Part shown: piece after piece, positions 17,941 through 26,265 of the stretch
Layout: each line of letters begins with the position of its first letter
Numbering within the stretch: position 1 is the first letter of the stretch
DNA from: Actinophytocola algeriensis
GTDB taxonomy: Bacteria > Actinomycetota > Actinomycetes > Mycobacteriales > Pseudonocardiaceae
Assembly: GCF_014203735.1 (NCBI RefSeq)
Contig: NZ_JACHJQ010000005.1
Location: 186,001-250,000 of the forward strand
DNA length: 64,000 bases
Reading direction: 5' to 3'
The notes under the pieces: generated by a model
What the model was told of the DNA's origin: nothing
Databases searched by the model: none
The model's input: only the letters and a program-made list of their open reading frames with translations
Translations under genes and position numbers: made by a program

Positions 17941-19824
17941 TCAGTCGTACAGGCGGATGTCGGCGATGCTCCACCAGTTGTCCGCTGTCCCGGTGGCGGT
18001 GATCCGCAGGTACCGGGCGCTGGTGCGGCGGACGTCGACGGTGGTCAGCTGGCCGACGCCGGTGCCGGTCGCGAGGGTGCGCCAGGTGCTGCCGTCGTCG
18101 CTCGCCGACAGCCGCCAGCCGCGGGCGTAGTCACCGAGGTGGCCGCCGCTGTCGACGGCGACCCGGCGGAAGCGCTCGCGGCCGCCCAGGTCGACCTGCA
18201 GGTACTGACCGGGTGCCTGGGCGGCCTCGCTGGACCAGCGGGTCGAGGCGTCGTCGTCCACCGCGAACTCCGCGCCCGTGCCGAGCGAGGCGGTGGCCGT
18301 CGCACCGTCGACCGGCACGTGGTCCAGGGTGCTGTCGAGCTGCTTGGCGCGCGGCCAGGTGAACGTGGCCAGCGCGCCGCCGGGCAGCGTGTACTCGAAG
18401 GTGCGGTCACCGACGTTGACGGCGAACGTCCTCGGGTCGTCGTTCTCGTTGTGGACCACCAGTGCGGTGGAGCCGTCCGGGTTGCGGAACGCCACGTCCA
18501 TGATCTGGCCGTTCCAGCCGGTGGTGCCGAAGGACGTGCTGGCGATCCGACGGGCGCCCGGCCGCACGAACTTCGACAGGTGCCCGATCGTGTAGTACTC
18601 GGCGTCGGTGCGCACCGAGCCGTCCGGCAGGGCGGTGACGAGGCCGGTGCACGTGCCGCAGCCGCCGTTGTGCGGGCCGCCGGTGCTGTCCAGCGCGATG
18701 TTCCAGTTGACCGCGCTGCGCGCCCAGTTGCGGGTGGTGCCGATGACGACGTTGCGGGCGTGCCAGGTCAGGGTGTCGCGGAAGACCTTCTCCTGCGGAT
18801 CGGTCGCGCCGCGGGAACCGGAGCACTCGGTGAACCAGATCCCCTTGTGCGGGAACGCGTCGTGCAGTGCGGTCTGGGCGCTGGGGTCGCCGTAGTAGCA
18901 GTGGTACGCGGTCCCGGCGATCCAGCGGGCCGCCGGGGAGCGCAGGACCTGGTAGGGGTAGTCGGCTTCCTGGTCGCCGTCGTTCGGGTGCGTGGCCCAG
19001 TTGTGGTCGTAGGACAGGATCCTGGTGCGGGGGCTGGCGTGGCGGAGCTTCGGGCCGAGCGCCTCGATCACCGCCAGCTGCTGGGCGACGGGCATGTCCG
19101 TGCCGGGATAGGCGTCCGGCGTGCGGTTCTGGGGCTCGTTCTGCACCGAGAGGAAGTCGATCGGCACGCCCGCCCGCGTGTAGGCCTGCACGAACTTGAC
19201 CAGGTAGCGCGCGTACGCGTCGTAGATCGCCGGGTCGTCCTTGAGGCGGCCGCCGACGAGCGAGCCGGTGGTCTTCATCCACGCAGGCGGGCTCCACGGC
19301 GTGGCCATCACCGTCAACGCCGGGTTCAGCCGCTTCGCCTGGCGCAGCAGCGGCAGGATCTCGGCCTCGTCGTGACTGATGCTGAAGTGCCGCAGCCCGA
19401 AGTCGGTCCGGCCGGGCGGCACGTCGTCGTAGGTGTAGTGCTCCGCCGCCGCGGTGAAGTCGGAGGAACCGATCGGCTGGCGCAGGAAGCTCACGCCGAT
19501 GCCGGTGGCCGGGTCGAACAGCTTCCGCATGGTGTCGGCCCGCACCGAGGGGGAGAGACCGGCCAGCACCTCGGCCGACGAGTCGGTGATCGACGCGCCG
19601 AACCCGTCGACGGCCTGGTAGGTGCGGTCCGGGTCGACCACGATGGTCGGCTGGGTGGACGGTGTCGTGCCGAACGGGACGGGCGGGCGTTCCGCCATCA
19701 GCTCGGCCCGGTCCGGGGTGGTCACCCACACCCGCGCCCTCGGCGCGTCGTGCCGGTCGGCGGCCTCGGCGGGCGGCACGGCCGTGAGACCGAGTACCAG
19801 GGCCATGATCGCGATCGTTCTCAT
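17941..19824 (-). CDS. Secreted GH30 glycosidase with C-terminal discoidin-type (CBM32/F5-8C) domain
   Basis: 627 residues. The signal peptide is MRTIAIMALVLGLTAVPPAE (cleavage near AEAA). The GH30 barrel has acid/base Glu in FLSVQNEPQNR and nucleophile Glu in IWFTECSGSRG; WSPPAWMK, TAYHCYYGDP and LATFTWPR match the downstream paralogue closely. The last ~130 residues (FAVDDDASTRWSSEA, QYLQVDLGGRERFRRV, ARYLRITATGTADNWWS) form an F5/8 type C domain in place of the ricin lectin. It is the first gene of the GH30 operon, divergent from the LacI gene at 19983, with a GAGGAC ribosome site. Confidence 0.9.
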   Translation of the reverse strand: MRTIAIMALVLGLTAVPPAEAADRHDAPRARVWVTTPDRAELMAERPPVPFGTTPSTQPTIVVDPDRTYQAVDGFGASITDSSAEVLAGLSPSVRADTMRKLFDPATGIGVSFLRQPIGSSDFTAAAEHYTYDDVPPGRTDFGLRHFSISHDEAEILPLLRQAKRLNPALTVMATPWSPPAWMKTTGSLVGGRLKDDPAIYDAYARYLVKFVQAYTRAGVPIDFLSVQNEPQNRTPDAYPGTDMPVAQQLAVIEALGPKLRHASPRTRILSYDHNWATHPNDGDQEADYPYQVLRSPAARWIAGTAYHCYYGDPSAQTALHDAFPHKGIWFTECSGSRGATDPQEKVFRDTLTWHARNVVIGTTRNWARSAVNWNIALDSTGGPHNGGCGTCTGLVTALPDGSVRTDAEYYTIGHLSKFVRPGARRIASTSFGTTGWNGQIMDVAFRNPDGSTALVVHNENDDPRTFAVNVGDRTFEYTLPGGALATFTWPRAKQLDSTLDHVPVDGATATASLGTGAEFAVDDDASTRWSSEAAQAPGQYLQVDLGGRERFRRVAVDSGGHLGDYARGWRLSASDDGSTWRTLATGTGVGQLTTVDVRRTSARYLRITATGTADNWWSIADIRLYD

Positions 19825-19857
19825 CGCTGTCCTCGGGGCGCGCAGGATGTAACACGT

Positions 19858-19976
19858 AGTGAATCACTGTGAAACAGTTGCTTGCATGATGAAACACCCG
19901 GTGGTTCGCCATCGTCAACCCCCGGTGCCGTATCGCTATACTGACCAGGTGAAACGCGAGTCCGGCCACCTGAAAC
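19858..19976. promoter_or_regulatory. Divergent promoter/operator region with TGAAAC repeats
   Basis: TGAAAC occurs at 19870, 19890, 19950 and 19971, i.e. pairs about two helical turns apart. A perfect 11-bp palindrome AGTGAATCACT lies at 19858-19868. TATACT at 19937-19942 is a strong -10 for the LacI gene, so the 19950 and 19971 copies lie at or just after its transcription start. The layout suggests autorepression of LacI plus control of the GH30 operon. Confidence 0.55.
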
Positions 19977-19982
19977 AGCGCC

Positions 19983-20999
19983 ATGCCCGATAACCCGCGC
20001 GCGACGCTCCGCGACATCGCCGCGGAGACCGGCGTCTCGGTCGCCACCGTTTCCCGGGTGCTCAACGACCACGTCAACGTGGCGCCGCGGACGCGTGACC
20101 TGGTCCTGCAGGCCGTCGAGCGGCGCAAGCTGCCCGCGGATCCGGTCGGGCGGCGCACGGTCTACGTCCGCTGCCCGTACGTGCTGACCGACTACTTCGG
20201 CCTGATCGTGTCCTCGATCGCGGAGACCCTGAAGCTCCACGGCCTGCGCCTGCTGCTGGACGCGGGCGAGTCCGCCCAGCACAGCGACGCGCTGCCCGGC
20301 CTGCCCGGCGAGGACGACGTCAGCGCCGCCATCCTCATCCTGCCGCCGGAGGACGGCGAGGCGCTGGTCGCGTTGTCCCGCACGGGGTTCCCGTTCGTCG
20401 TGGTCGACCCCCGCACCCCGCCGCCGCCGGACATCGCCGCGGTGTCCGCCGCGCACTTCTCCGGCGCGCGGGCCGTGGCCGATCACCTGGTCGGCCACGG
20501 CCACCGCGACATCGGCGTCATCGCGGGACCACAGGAATGGCTCGCCAGCGACGCCCGCCTGGCAGGCCACCGCGCCGCGCTCGCCCAGGCGGGCGTTCTC
20601 CTGACGCCCGAACGGTTGCGGCACATCGAACCGACCACCGCGGCGGGCCGGGCGGCCGCGGCCGACCTGCTCGACCGGACACCGCGGCCCACCGCGATCG
20701 TCTGCTTCAACGACAAGGTGGCCGTCGGCACCCTGCAGGCCGCCCGCGAACGCGGTCTACGCGTCCCGGAGGACCTGTCGATCGCCGGTTTCGACGACAT
20801 CGACCTCAGTCAGGCCACCGATCCGCCGCTGACCACGGTGCGGCAACCGCTGCAGGAGATGGGCCGCATCGCCGTCACCCACCTGATGCGCGTCCTCGAC
20901 GGTCACCAGCCCGAGGCGCTGCACATCGAGCTGGCCACCACGCTCGTCGTCCGCGACTCCACCGCCGCTCCCGGCCGGGCCGGGGCCCAGGCGCGCTGA
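19983..20999 (+). CDS. LacI-family transcriptional regulator of the glycosidase cluster
   Basis: 338 residues. The N-terminal LacI HTH and hinge are clear (ATLRDIAAETGVSVATVSRV, then LNDHVNVAPRTRDLV). The periplasmic-binding-like effector domain ends with the family block IAGFDDIDLSQATDPPLTTV, RQPLQEMG. Its divergent position beside the GH30 operon and the shared TGAAAC motifs suggest it senses a released sugar and represses these hydrolases. There is no clear ribosome site before ATG 19983, although the -10 at 19937 leaves a leader of ~35 bases. Confidence 0.88.
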   Translation: MPDNPRATLRDIAAETGVSVATVSRVLNDHVNVAPRTRDLVLQAVERRKLPADPVGRRTVYVRCPYVLTDYFGLIVSSIAETLKLHGLRLLLDAGESAQHSDALPGLPGEDDVSAAILILPPEDGEALVALSRTGFPFVVVDPRTPPPPDIAAVSAAHFSGARAVADHLVGHGHRDIGVIAGPQEWLASDARLAGHRAALAQAGVLLTPERLRHIEPTTAAGRAAAADLLDRTPRPTAIVCFNDKVAVGTLQAARERGLRVPEDLSIAGFDDIDLSQATDPPLTTVRQPLQEMGRIAVTHLMRVLDGHQPEALHIELATTLVVRDSTAAPGRAGAQAR

Positions 21000-21026
21000 C
21001 GCCGCGGGTCACCGCCGGTACTGGTA

Positions 21027-21039
21027 GTCCACTGTGGAC
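21027..21039. repeat. 13-bp palindrome GTCCACTGTGGAC, copy 1
   Basis: A perfect palindrome around a central T, 27 bases after the LacI stop. The identical sequence recurs at 53524-53536, and a related TCCACAGTGGA at 34303-34313. All three lie between genes. Confidence 0.5.
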
Positions 21040-21193
21040 ATCTGGCGGCCGTGCGGGGCGCCATCGCCGCGGTGTGCGAGGAAGTGGCTGCGGGAAGCCA
21101 GAAGGTTGCTGTTGCGGATGTCACTTGTCCGCCGCGGCCGGACTTCCGCCTGCCAGTGGGCCGGGCTCATCCCTCGTGCGTACCCTGGGTCGC

Positions 21194-23359
21194 ATGCGTA
21201 CGAGGGGGAGTCTTGTCAGAATGGTCGGCCTCTGCCTGCTCGCCGGGGCGCTCGTGGCGGGCACGTTGCTCCCGGTCGCCGCGGCCGTGGGGATGGTCGC
21301 GAACGGGGCCAGCGAGACGGTGGAGTCGTTGTCGGCGGAGCTCGCCGACGAACCACCGCCGTTGGTGACGACCATCACCGACCGGGAAGGCAACCCGGTC
21401 GCGACGCTGTACGACCAGTACCGCGTCCCGACCAAGGTGGACGAGATCTCCGACGCGATGAAGTGGGCGCTGATCTCGGTGGAGGACCGGCGTTTCTACG
21501 AGCACCACGGCGTCGACTGGAAGGGCACGATCCGTGCGGCGCTCAACAACACGTCCGGCGGTGACACCCAGGGCGCGTCGACGCTGACCCAGCAGTACGT
21601 CAAGAACTACCTGATCAACGTCACCTACCGGAACGACAAGGCCGGGCAGCAGCGCGCGCAGGAGAACAGCATCACGCGCAAGCTGGCGGAGGCGCGGATC
21701 GCGATCCAGCTCGAGACGACGATGAGCAAGGACGACATCCTCGCCGGCTACCTCAACGTCGTCGAGTTCTCGCGCCAGGTCTACGGCGTCGGCGCGGCGG
21801 CCCGTTCCTACTTCGGCACCACACCGGACAAGCTCACGGTCGCGCAGGGCGCGCTGCTGGCGGGCATGGCCAACAACCCGTCGACCTACGACCCGTGGGC
21901 CCACCCCGAGCGGGCGCTCGAACGACGCAACTTCGTGATCGACAAGATGGTGGAGAACCGCAAGCTGTCCAAGGACGACGCGGCGGAGGTCAAGCGCGAG
22001 CCGCTCGGCGTGCTGCCGAACGGACCGGACAAGCCCGCCGCGAACTGCGTCGGCGCCGGTCCGGAGAACGGGTTCTTCTGCCAGTACGTCGAGGATTACC
22101 TGCTCGAGCACGGCATGGACAAGGACGACCTCTACACCGGCGGCTACACGATCCGCACCACGCTGGACCGCGCGGCCAACCACGCCGCGAAGGAGTCCGC
22201 GGAGCAGCAGGTCGGCAAGTCCGAGGAGAACGTCGCGAACACGTTGTCGCTGGTGAAGCCCGGCAAGGACCGGCACGAGGTGGTGGCGCTGGCCGCCAAC
22301 CGGGACTACGGGCCGGACGCCGCGCTCGGACAGACCGAGTACTCCCTGCCGTCGGCCATCTCCAACGTCACCGGCACCGGGTCGAGCTACAAGATGTTCA
22401 CCGCCGCCGCGGCGATGGACCGCGGGGTCGCCGGGATCTACGACACGGTGCAGTCACCCAGCTCCTACACCTCGCAGGTGTTCACCGGCGGCGGCGAGCA
22501 GTGCCCGAGAGTGGCCCGCGGCACCAGGGCCTACTGCCTCACGAACGCGAGCGAGGGCGGGAGCGGCTCGATGACGCTGCAGACCGCGCTGCAGACCTCG
22601 CCGAACACCGCGTTCGTCATCCTCGAGGAGAAGGCGGGCATGGACGCCGTCCTCGACATGGCCAACCGGCTGGGGATGCGCAAGACCATGGCGTCCAACG
22701 CCGCGACCGGCGCCAAGCCCGACCCCGGCGCCGAGTCCGCGGAGGAGAGGCAGAGCCAGATCGAGTTCTTCGGGCCGAGCGAGAACTCGCCGGGTAAGGG
22801 CTCGTTCACCCTGGGTGTGAGCCCGACCAGTGGGCTGGAGCTCGCCAACGTGGCCGCCACCATCCTCAGCGGCGGTGTCTGGTGCCCGCCGACCCCGCTC
22901 GCCGCGGGCGGGGTCACCGACCGCAACGGCAAGCCGTACGTGGTCGAGGAGGAGCAGTGCGAGCAGGCCGTGCCCGAAGGCCTCGCCAACACCCTCGCGG
23001 TCGGCATGAGCAAGGACGACCTGGCCGGGGGCACCGCCCACGCGGCCGCGCGGGGCGTCGGCTGGAACCGGCCGATGATCGGCAAGACCGGCACCACCCA
23101 GCACAACGGCTCGGCCGCCTTCGTCGGCGGGACACCCCAGCTCGCGGGCGCGGCCATGGTCTTCCGCCCCGACCGGCCCTTCGGCGGGCTCGTCGACGGC
23201 GGCCCTGGCAACGTCCGGGCCACCGAGAACGACTCCGGGAACATGTTCGGCGGCAAGACCCCCGCCCGCACCTGGTTCGGCGCGATGAGCAAGATCCTGG
23301 AGGGCCAGGAGGTCCTGCCCCTACCCCCGGCGGACCCGAAGTACGAGCGCATGAACTGA
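21194..23359 (+). CDS. Class A penicillin-binding protein (transglycosylase/transpeptidase)
   Basis: About 721 residues. One N-terminal membrane helix (MVGLCLLAGALVAGTLLPVA) precedes a GT51 transglycosylase domain (SVEDRRFYEHHGVDWKG with the catalytic Glu; QGASTLTQQYVKNYL) and a transpeptidase domain with S397-S-Y-K400 (TGSSYKMFT), S469-P-N and K631-T-G (GKTGTTQHNG). It polymerises and cross-links peptidoglycan at the outer face of the membrane. There is no PASTA domain and the C-terminus stops soon after the transpeptidase. ATG 21194 is chosen; ATG 21221, with GGGGGAG 11 bases upstream, is a rival start. Confidence 0.9.
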   Translation: MRTRGSLVRMVGLCLLAGALVAGTLLPVAAAVGMVANGASETVESLSAELADEPPPLVTTITDREGNPVATLYDQYRVPTKVDEISDAMKWALISVEDRRFYEHHGVDWKGTIRAALNNTSGGDTQGASTLTQQYVKNYLINVTYRNDKAGQQRAQENSITRKLAEARIAIQLETTMSKDDILAGYLNVVEFSRQVYGVGAAARSYFGTTPDKLTVAQGALLAGMANNPSTYDPWAHPERALERRNFVIDKMVENRKLSKDDAAEVKREPLGVLPNGPDKPAANCVGAGPENGFFCQYVEDYLLEHGMDKDDLYTGGYTIRTTLDRAANHAAKESAEQQVGKSEENVANTLSLVKPGKDRHEVVALAANRDYGPDAALGQTEYSLPSAISNVTGTGSSYKMFTAAAAMDRGVAGIYDTVQSPSSYTSQVFTGGGEQCPRVARGTRAYCLTNASEGGSGSMTLQTALQTSPNTAFVILEEKAGMDAVLDMANRLGMRKTMASNAATGAKPDPGAESAEERQSQIEFFGPSENSPGKGSFTLGVSPTSGLELANVAATILSGGVWCPPTPLAAGGVTDRNGKPYVVEEEQCEQAVPEGLANTLAVGMSKDDLAGGTAHAAARGVGWNRPMIGKTGTTQHNGSAAFVGGTPQLAGAAMVFRPDRPFGGLVDGGPGNVRATENDSGNMFGGKTPARTWFGAMSKILEGQEVLPLPPADPKYERMN

Positions 23360-23439
23360 GCGGGCACCACCCCCACCACCCGAACGAAGCGCGGGGCACA
23401 CACCGCACACCGCACCGCGCACCACCCCGCACCCCGTGG

Positions 23440-23516
23440 CCAACCCGAGGCCATCCCGGAGACCTGCCCCTCCGGCGAGGAGGCCCGTCCGGCAGGACGC
23501 CCGTCCGGCGAGGACA
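23440..23516 (-). repeat. Dispersed intergenic repeat, copy A
   Basis: Read on the minus strand, 23516-23483 is identical over 34 bases to 61882-61915 on the plus strand. After 16 extra bases the similarity resumes (CAGGTCTCCGGGATGGCC). It contains two GCCGGACGGGC units. It lies between the PBP and the convergent peptidase and shows no coding signal. Confidence 0.75.
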
Positions 23517-23528
23517 ACGCACCCCGCA

Positions 23529-23577
23529 AACACGGCACCGGCCGACGGGAAGCGATCCCGCCGGCCGGTGCCGTGTT
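23529..23577. terminator. Bidirectional hairpin terminator
   Basis: AACACGGCACCGGCCG at 23529-23544 pairs perfectly over 16 bp with 23562-23577, and the interior adds GGGA/TCCC pairing. It sits between the convergent PBP and peptidase genes, 10 bases past the peptidase stop. Confidence 0.85.
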
Positions 23578-23587
23578 CAGGTGACGA

Positions 23588-25231
23588 TCAGCTGCCGAGC
23601 GCGGTCTTCATCTCGGCGGCCGGGTCGAACGGGCGCACGTCCGGGTAGCAGACCGAACCGGGGCCCGGGACCGCCAGGTTCACCATGTAGTCGGCGGCGA
23701 TGTTGTCGACGCAGGTGCTGTCGCCCAGGATGCAGTGGCCGAACGAGTCGACGCTCACCAGCCGGGCGTTGCCCAGCTGCTTGGACATCCGCTTGGCGAA
23801 CTCGTACTGCGTCGCCGGGTCGTAGTAGTTGCCGACCACCAGCACCGGGTTCGGGGTGCGGGTGTTCCACGGGCCGCGGAACGCGTCGGGGTTCTTCACC
23901 GGCCAGGTCGGGCACAGCGCCGGGTCACCCCAGGCGAGGTAGCGACCGAAGGAGCGCATCTGCCGCTCCCACTTGTCGGCGATTCCCGGCACGTCCGCCT
24001 GGGTGTTGTTGAACGGCTTGTCCGAGCAGTTCACCGCGGCGTAGGAGTCGTCGGACGTGTACGGCGAGTCCGGCGGCGCGTCCCGCGTGGCCTTGCCCGC
24101 GCCTGCGATCAGCGCCTTCACCGCCGCGAGGTCGGCCGGGGCCGCCTTGCGCTGCGCGGACGGGTGGGTCGCGTCCCACACGGCCTGGATCAGCTCGGCC
24201 AGGTCCACGAAGGAGGCCGGGTCGTAGAGCGCGCTCGCGGTGACGCCGACCAGCGTGGCCTCGTCGACCTCGGTGCCGTCGGGCAGCGTGGCGGGACCGG
24301 TGTTGCGCAGGTAGTTCACCAGCTGGTCCCACTTGCCGCGGGCGTCACCGGAGAACGCGCACGCGGCACCGACGCTGTCGCACTCGGTGAGGAACCCGTC
24401 CAGCGCGATCTCGAACCCCTTGGTGCGCTGGCGGTCGTACTCGACGCCGTCGAGCAGGCGCAGCGTCGGGTCGACGTTGCCGTCGAGGATGATCGCCCGC
24501 GACTTCTTCGGGAACATGTTCACGTACGTCGCGCCGAGCAGGGTGCCGTAGGAGAAGCCGATGTAGTTCAGCTTGGCCTCGCCCGCGGCCGCGCGCAGCA
24601 GGTCGAGGTCCTGCGCGACGTCCTCGGTCGACATGTGGTTGATCAGCGGGCCCGCGAACCGCTTGCAGAACTTGCCGTAGTCCTTGTTGGCCTGCAGCGT
24701 CGCGGTCTCCTCCGCCGAGGTGACCGGCAACGGTGCCATCCGGCTGAACACGTCGCCCGCGTCCTCGTCGGTCGCGAAGCAGCGCAGCGGCGTGCTCCGC
24801 CCGACCCCGCGCGGGTCGAACCCGATCAGGTCGAACCGGTCCTGGATCGGCCCGTCGAGACGGCTGGTGGTCGGCCACCGGTAGCCGCTGCCACCCGGAC
24901 CGCCCGGGTTCAGGAACACGGCCCCGACCCGGTTCGCCGTGTCGTTCGCCGCGCGCTTCATCAGCGCGATGTTGATCGTGCCCTGTTTCGGCCGCTCGTG
25001 GTTCAACGGCACCGCGTAGTCGCCACAGCTGAACTTGTCGCGCTCGTCCACCGGGACGTTCGCCAGGTCCTCCGGCGCGCACTCACCCCATTCGATGGGC
25101 GCCACCCTGGCTTGCGCGGAGGGCGTCGAGGGCGCCGCGGCGGCCGCCGTCGGCACCACGAGCCCCATCAACCCTGTGATCAGTGCCGTGCCCAGCACGA
25201 CACCGCGTTTCGTCGATCGCGTGGATCTCAC
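23588..25231 (-). CDS. Secreted alpha/beta hydrolase, S33 tripeptidyl-aminopeptidase type
   Basis: 547 residues. The signal peptide contains GVVLGTALITGLMGLVVPTA and ends near AAAAAP. The alpha/beta-hydrolase core has the oxyanion stretch FLNPGGPGGSG, DLIGFDPRGVG, nucleophile elbow NYIGFSYGTLLG and catalytic His in DSFGHCILG. The C-terminal TAP-like segment includes NPVLVVGNYYDPATQYEFAK. Such enzymes release N-terminal tripeptides or dipeptides outside the cell. Start: GTG 25231 with AGGAG 10 bases upstream. Even cysteine content (SCGDY, CFATD, CAFSG, CPTW, CILGDSTC) suggests disulfides in the secreted form. Confidence 0.88.
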   Translation of the reverse strand: MRSTRSTKRGVVLGTALITGLMGLVVPTAAAAAPSTPSAQARVAPIEWGECAPEDLANVPVDERDKFSCGDYAVPLNHERPKQGTINIALMKRAANDTANRVGAVFLNPGGPGGSGYRWPTTSRLDGPIQDRFDLIGFDPRGVGRSTPLRCFATDEDAGDVFSRMAPLPVTSAEETATLQANKDYGKFCKRFAGPLINHMSTEDVAQDLDLLRAAAGEAKLNYIGFSYGTLLGATYVNMFPKKSRAIILDGNVDPTLRLLDGVEYDRQRTKGFEIALDGFLTECDSVGAACAFSGDARGKWDQLVNYLRNTGPATLPDGTEVDEATLVGVTASALYDPASFVDLAELIQAVWDATHPSAQRKAAPADLAAVKALIAGAGKATRDAPPDSPYTSDDSYAAVNCSDKPFNNTQADVPGIADKWERQMRSFGRYLAWGDPALCPTWPVKNPDAFRGPWNTRTPNPVLVVGNYYDPATQYEFAKRMSKQLGNARLVSVDSFGHCILGDSTCVDNIAADYMVNLAVPGPGSVCYPDVRPFDPAAEMKTALGS

Positions 25232-25370
25232 GTCGAGACCGCTCCTGTTCTCCCGATGAGAAGTGGTGAAGAGCCACCCCACCGGCCGAACACTCACACA
25301 ATCGAATGGCAAGCGGTATCGGCGATTTGGGCGGTTTCACTGCGACATTCGGCCGCCGACTTTCGTCGGG

Positions 25371-26264
25371 TCAACGGCTGAAGCCCGCCGCGAGGCCGCT
25401 GAGCAGCTGGCGGCGGCCGAAGATGTAGAGCGCCAGGATCGGCAGCGTGGTGAGGACGACGGCGGCGACGATGGCAGGCACGTTGACGCTGTACTGCCCC
25501 TGGAAAGTCGACAACGCGAGCGGCAGCGTTCGCTTGTCCGGGCTCTGGGTGAGAACCAGCGGCAGCAGAAAGCCGTTCCAGATGTTCAGCGCGTTGTACA
25601 CGGTCACCGTGAGGATGGCGGGGCGGGTGAGCGGTGCCGCCAGCCGCCACATCGTCGCCCATTCGGTGGCGCCGTCGATCCGCATCGCCTCGAACAGTTC
25701 CTTGGGTACGTCACGGATGAAGTTGGCCAGCACGAGCACGGACAGCGGGATGGCGAACGCGATCGACGGGAGGATCAGCGCCAGGAGACTGTCGTACAGC
25801 TGCATCCTGATGGTGATCAGGTAGATCGGGATCACGGTCGCCTGCAACGGGATCGCGAGGCCCATCAGGAACAGGCCGTTGGCGAAGCGCAGGAACCGCA
25901 GCCGCCAGCCGCGCACGATCGCGTACGCGGCCATGAACGAGACGACCACCGCGGGCACCACCGCACCGGCCGTCGCGATCACGCTGTTGACGAAGTAGGT
26001 GACGAAGCCCGACTCGAGGACGAACCGGTACGCGTCCAGCGATGGGTCGCCGGGCGGCAGTATGGGATTGCTCGCGTAGTAGGTGCTCTGGACCTTGAAG
26101 CTGGTGATGAGCACCCAGTAGATGGGGATGACGATGATCGCCAGCCACACGAAGCTCGCGAATCCGCCGAACCAGTTGCGCCGCTGGACGGCCGGGCTGC
26201 CGCGCCGGGGCCGCGCGGGCGGGGGCGTCGTCCGCCGGGGCGGCTTGGTCAGGGTGAGGCTCAT
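25371..26264 (-). CDS. Carbohydrate ABC transporter permease (MalG/CUT1 type)
   Basis: 297 residues with six predicted membrane helices. The EAA loop is present as ELFEAMRIDGATEWATMWRL, then AAPLTRP. The N-terminus is a basic Pro-rich tail before WLAIIVIPIYWVLITSFK. ATG 26264 follows the stop of the upstream permease after a single base, so translation is probably coupled. It is third in the receptor-permease-permease operon; no ATPase is encoded here, so a shared MsiK-like ATPase elsewhere is expected, as is usual for actinobacterial CUT1 systems. Confidence 0.9.
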   Translation of the reverse strand: MSLTLTKPPRRTTPPPARPRRGSPAVQRRNWFGGFASFVWLAIIVIPIYWVLITSFKVQSTYYASNPILPPGDPSLDAYRFVLESGFVTYFVNSVIATAGAVVPAVVVSFMAAYAIVRGWRLRFLRFANGLFLMGLAIPLQATVIPIYLITIRMQLYDSLLALILPSIAFAIPLSVLVLANFIRDVPKELFEAMRIDGATEWATMWRLAAPLTRPAILTVTVYNALNIWNGFLLPLVLTQSPDKRTLPLALSTFQGQYSVNVPAIVAAVVLTTLPILALYIFGRRQLLSGLAAGFSR

Positions 26265-26265
26265 G

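Noticed and set aside
17899-19872. A 657-residue plus-strand ORF over the GH30 genes
   Set aside because: Antisense shadow of the GH30 gene, which has catalytic motifs and a signal peptide on the other strand.
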